A stretch of 5,652 nucleotides of DNA from Dehalococcoidales bacterium (GTDB lineage Bacteria; Chloroflexota; Dehalococcoidia; E44-bin15), in NCBI GenBank assembly GCA_012974295.1, contig JAAXQM010000056.1:1-5652 (forward strand), given 5' to 3'. The stretch's first letter is position 1. Each line of letters begins with the position of its first letter. The translations under genes were made by a program, and so were the position numbers. Below the pieces are notes generated by a model. The model saw nothing but the letters and a program-made list of their open reading frames with translations, was not told the origin of the DNA and made no database searches. Below are positions 5,184 through 5,652 of the stretch, in pieces.

Positions 5184-5327
5184 CTAAAATGCGTTCACGA
5201 TAGCAATTATGCCAGCAATGATAAACCATGCACCTACGGCCCATCTGAGTATACGAGGTCGCACAATTACCAAGAAACCGAAGGCTATGCTAATAATCCC
5301 ACCTGCCAGTGCACTAATCGTCGCCAT
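5184..5327 (-). CDS. Small DUF3096-like membrane protein (47 residues)
   Basis: A 47-residue hydrophobic protein with two membrane segments (about 3-22 and 29-45) separated by a short basic turn, VRPRILR (22-28). The pattern GGIISIAFGFLVIVRPRILRW then GAWFIIAGIIAI resembles the DUF3096 family of tiny two-helix membrane proteins, whose function is unknown. I chose ATG at 5327 because AAAGGAGG (5340-5333 on the minus strand) lies 5 nt upstream. A longer frame from a GTG at 5417 has no SD, adds a low-complexity polar segment and runs through a strong hairpin, so it is unlikely. It lies 103 bp downstream of an HdeD-family gene on the same strand and is probably co-transcribed with it. The C-terminus ends IIAIVNAF. 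Confidence 0.75.
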   Translation of the reverse strand: MATISALAGGIISIAFGFLVIVRPRILRWAVGAWFIIAGIIAIVNAF

Positions 5328-5332
5328 AAACG

Positions 5333-5340
5333 CCTCCTTT
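5333..5340 (-). promoter_or_regulatory. Strong ribosome binding site deciding the DUF3096-like start
   Basis: On the minus strand, AAAGGAGG ends 5 nt before the ATG at 5327, a near-perfect complement to the 16S rRNA tail. It fixes the start at 5327 and argues against the upstream GTG at 5417. Confidence 0.8.
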
Positions 5341-5363
5341 TCCTCCAACATTTTGAACTGACT

Positions 5364-5406
5364 ACCACCACGCGCTCCCGGTTCATCCTGTGCAGCGCGC
5401 GGTGGT
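5364..5406 (-). other. Intercistronic hairpin between hdeD-like and DUF3096-like genes
   Basis: The two 13-nt arms (5394-5406 and 5364-5376) form a long GC-rich stem with a 17-nt loop. On minus-strand RNA every position pairs, with one G-U wobble; on plus-strand RNA the same position would be an A-C mismatch. No T-run follows on either strand (the T-run on the minus strand comes before it), so it is not a standard intrinsic terminator. It may act in mRNA processing or stability within the two-gene unit. Confidence 0.6.
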
Positions 5407-5430
5407 AAAAACAGCACGCTTAGTGAGCTA

Positions 5431-5652
5431 CTAGTTCGATCTGCGGACGTTGAACCCGGTGGCTATGAGCAATACGCCAAAAATGATGGCATATATCCCA
5501 ATGAGCCATATGATTGCAACAGCTCCGGCAGCTGGCCAGGCTAATATCAATACGCCTAGGGTGATGGATATCAACCCGCTCAAAATAAGCAGCCATTTAT
5601 CTGCCTTCCGCTCTTGAGGCCAGAACATAGCAGCGAGGACCCTCATAACACC
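5431..5652 (-). CDS. HdeD-family (DUF308) membrane protein, C-terminal part, runs off window
   Basis: The frame is open to the right edge (GV precedes the first Met at 5646), so only the last 73 codons are in view. The sequence matches the C-terminal third of HdeD-type proteins: GVMRVLAAM, a short polar loop (PQERKADK), then WLLILSGLISITLGVLILAWP and AIIWLIGIYAIIFGVLLIATGF, ending in a basic NVRRSN tail. Family members are inner-membrane proteins of about 190 residues with repeated DUF308 hairpins. E. coli HdeD is linked to acid resistance, but that role cannot be transferred here. The Met at 5646 should not be taken as the start, since the preceding residues also fit the family. The DUF3096-like gene follows on the same strand, and convergent transcription meets the YihY-family gene across the 4831-5183 repeat cluster. 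Confidence 0.85.
   Translation of the reverse strand, partial: GVMRVLAAMFWPQERKADKWLLILSGLISITLGVLILAWPAAGAVAIIWLIGIYAIIFGVLLIATGFNVRRSN

Noticed and set aside
4882..5408. Frames of 96 and 95 residues across the palindromic repeats, the first containing MLNLFQHL
   Set aside because: MLNLFQHL-type peptides are the usual false translation of the GTCATGCTGAA palindrome; the second frame also runs antisense into the DUF3096-like gene.
5328..5417. Longer version of the DUF3096-like protein from a GTG at 5417
   Set aside because: No SD at 5417; the extension crosses a strong hairpin, is unlike the family, and an excellent SD marks ATG 5327.

Overview
The window looks like a piece of a bacterial chromosome of moderate GC, most likely from an uncultured Chloroflexota (Dehalococcoidia-like) organism. 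That placement is an inference from the general look of the proteins and from the G/C-run intergenic repeats plus 'GTCAT...ATGAC' palindromes; there is no rRNA or other marker gene here, so it is tentative.

Layout, left to right. (1) 1-274: one copy of a G/C-run repeat, whose 3' end supplies the -35 box of a good sigma70-type promoter, then a leader of about 140 nt. (2) 275-1288: a nitrilase-superfamily carbon-nitrogen hydrolase with all core catalytic residues. (3) 1347-2993: a 14-TM DHA2 (EmrB/QacA-type) drug:H+ antiporter-like transporter, 58 bp downstream and probably co-transcribed. (4) 2994-3310: a perfect-consensus promoter (TTGACA, 16 bp, TATAAT) whose predicted start falls on the first bases of a second, chimeric copy of the repeat. 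(5) 3311-3790: a small exported or membrane-anchored OB-fold protein of the tRNA_anti-like type. (6) 3799-3919: a third repeat copy, ending just before the next gene. (7) 3935-4830: a YihY/BrkB-family inner-membrane protein whose N-terminus and body lie in different frames, joined across an A9 run containing a dnaX-type A_AAA_AAG slippery heptamer followed at once by a zero-frame stop. (8) 4831-5183: a gene-free stretch between convergent genes, filled with two palindromic repeats and a partial copy of the G/C-run repeat. (9) 5184-5652, minus strand: an HdeD-family membrane protein (5' end outside the window) followed by a 47-residue DUF3096-like membrane protein, with a strong hairpin between them.

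Nearly all products are membrane or membrane-associated. The nitrilase and exporter may act together on a small nitrogenous compound, but the substrate cannot be read from the sequence. HdeD/DUF3096 resemble stress-associated small membrane proteins. The two most notable signals are the frameshift arrangement in the YihY gene, which may be programmed, a mutation or a homopolymer error, and the repeat family. Its full copies sit in the same orientation upstream of three genes, carry conserved hairpins with a compensatory base change, and are tied to promoters or translation starts.
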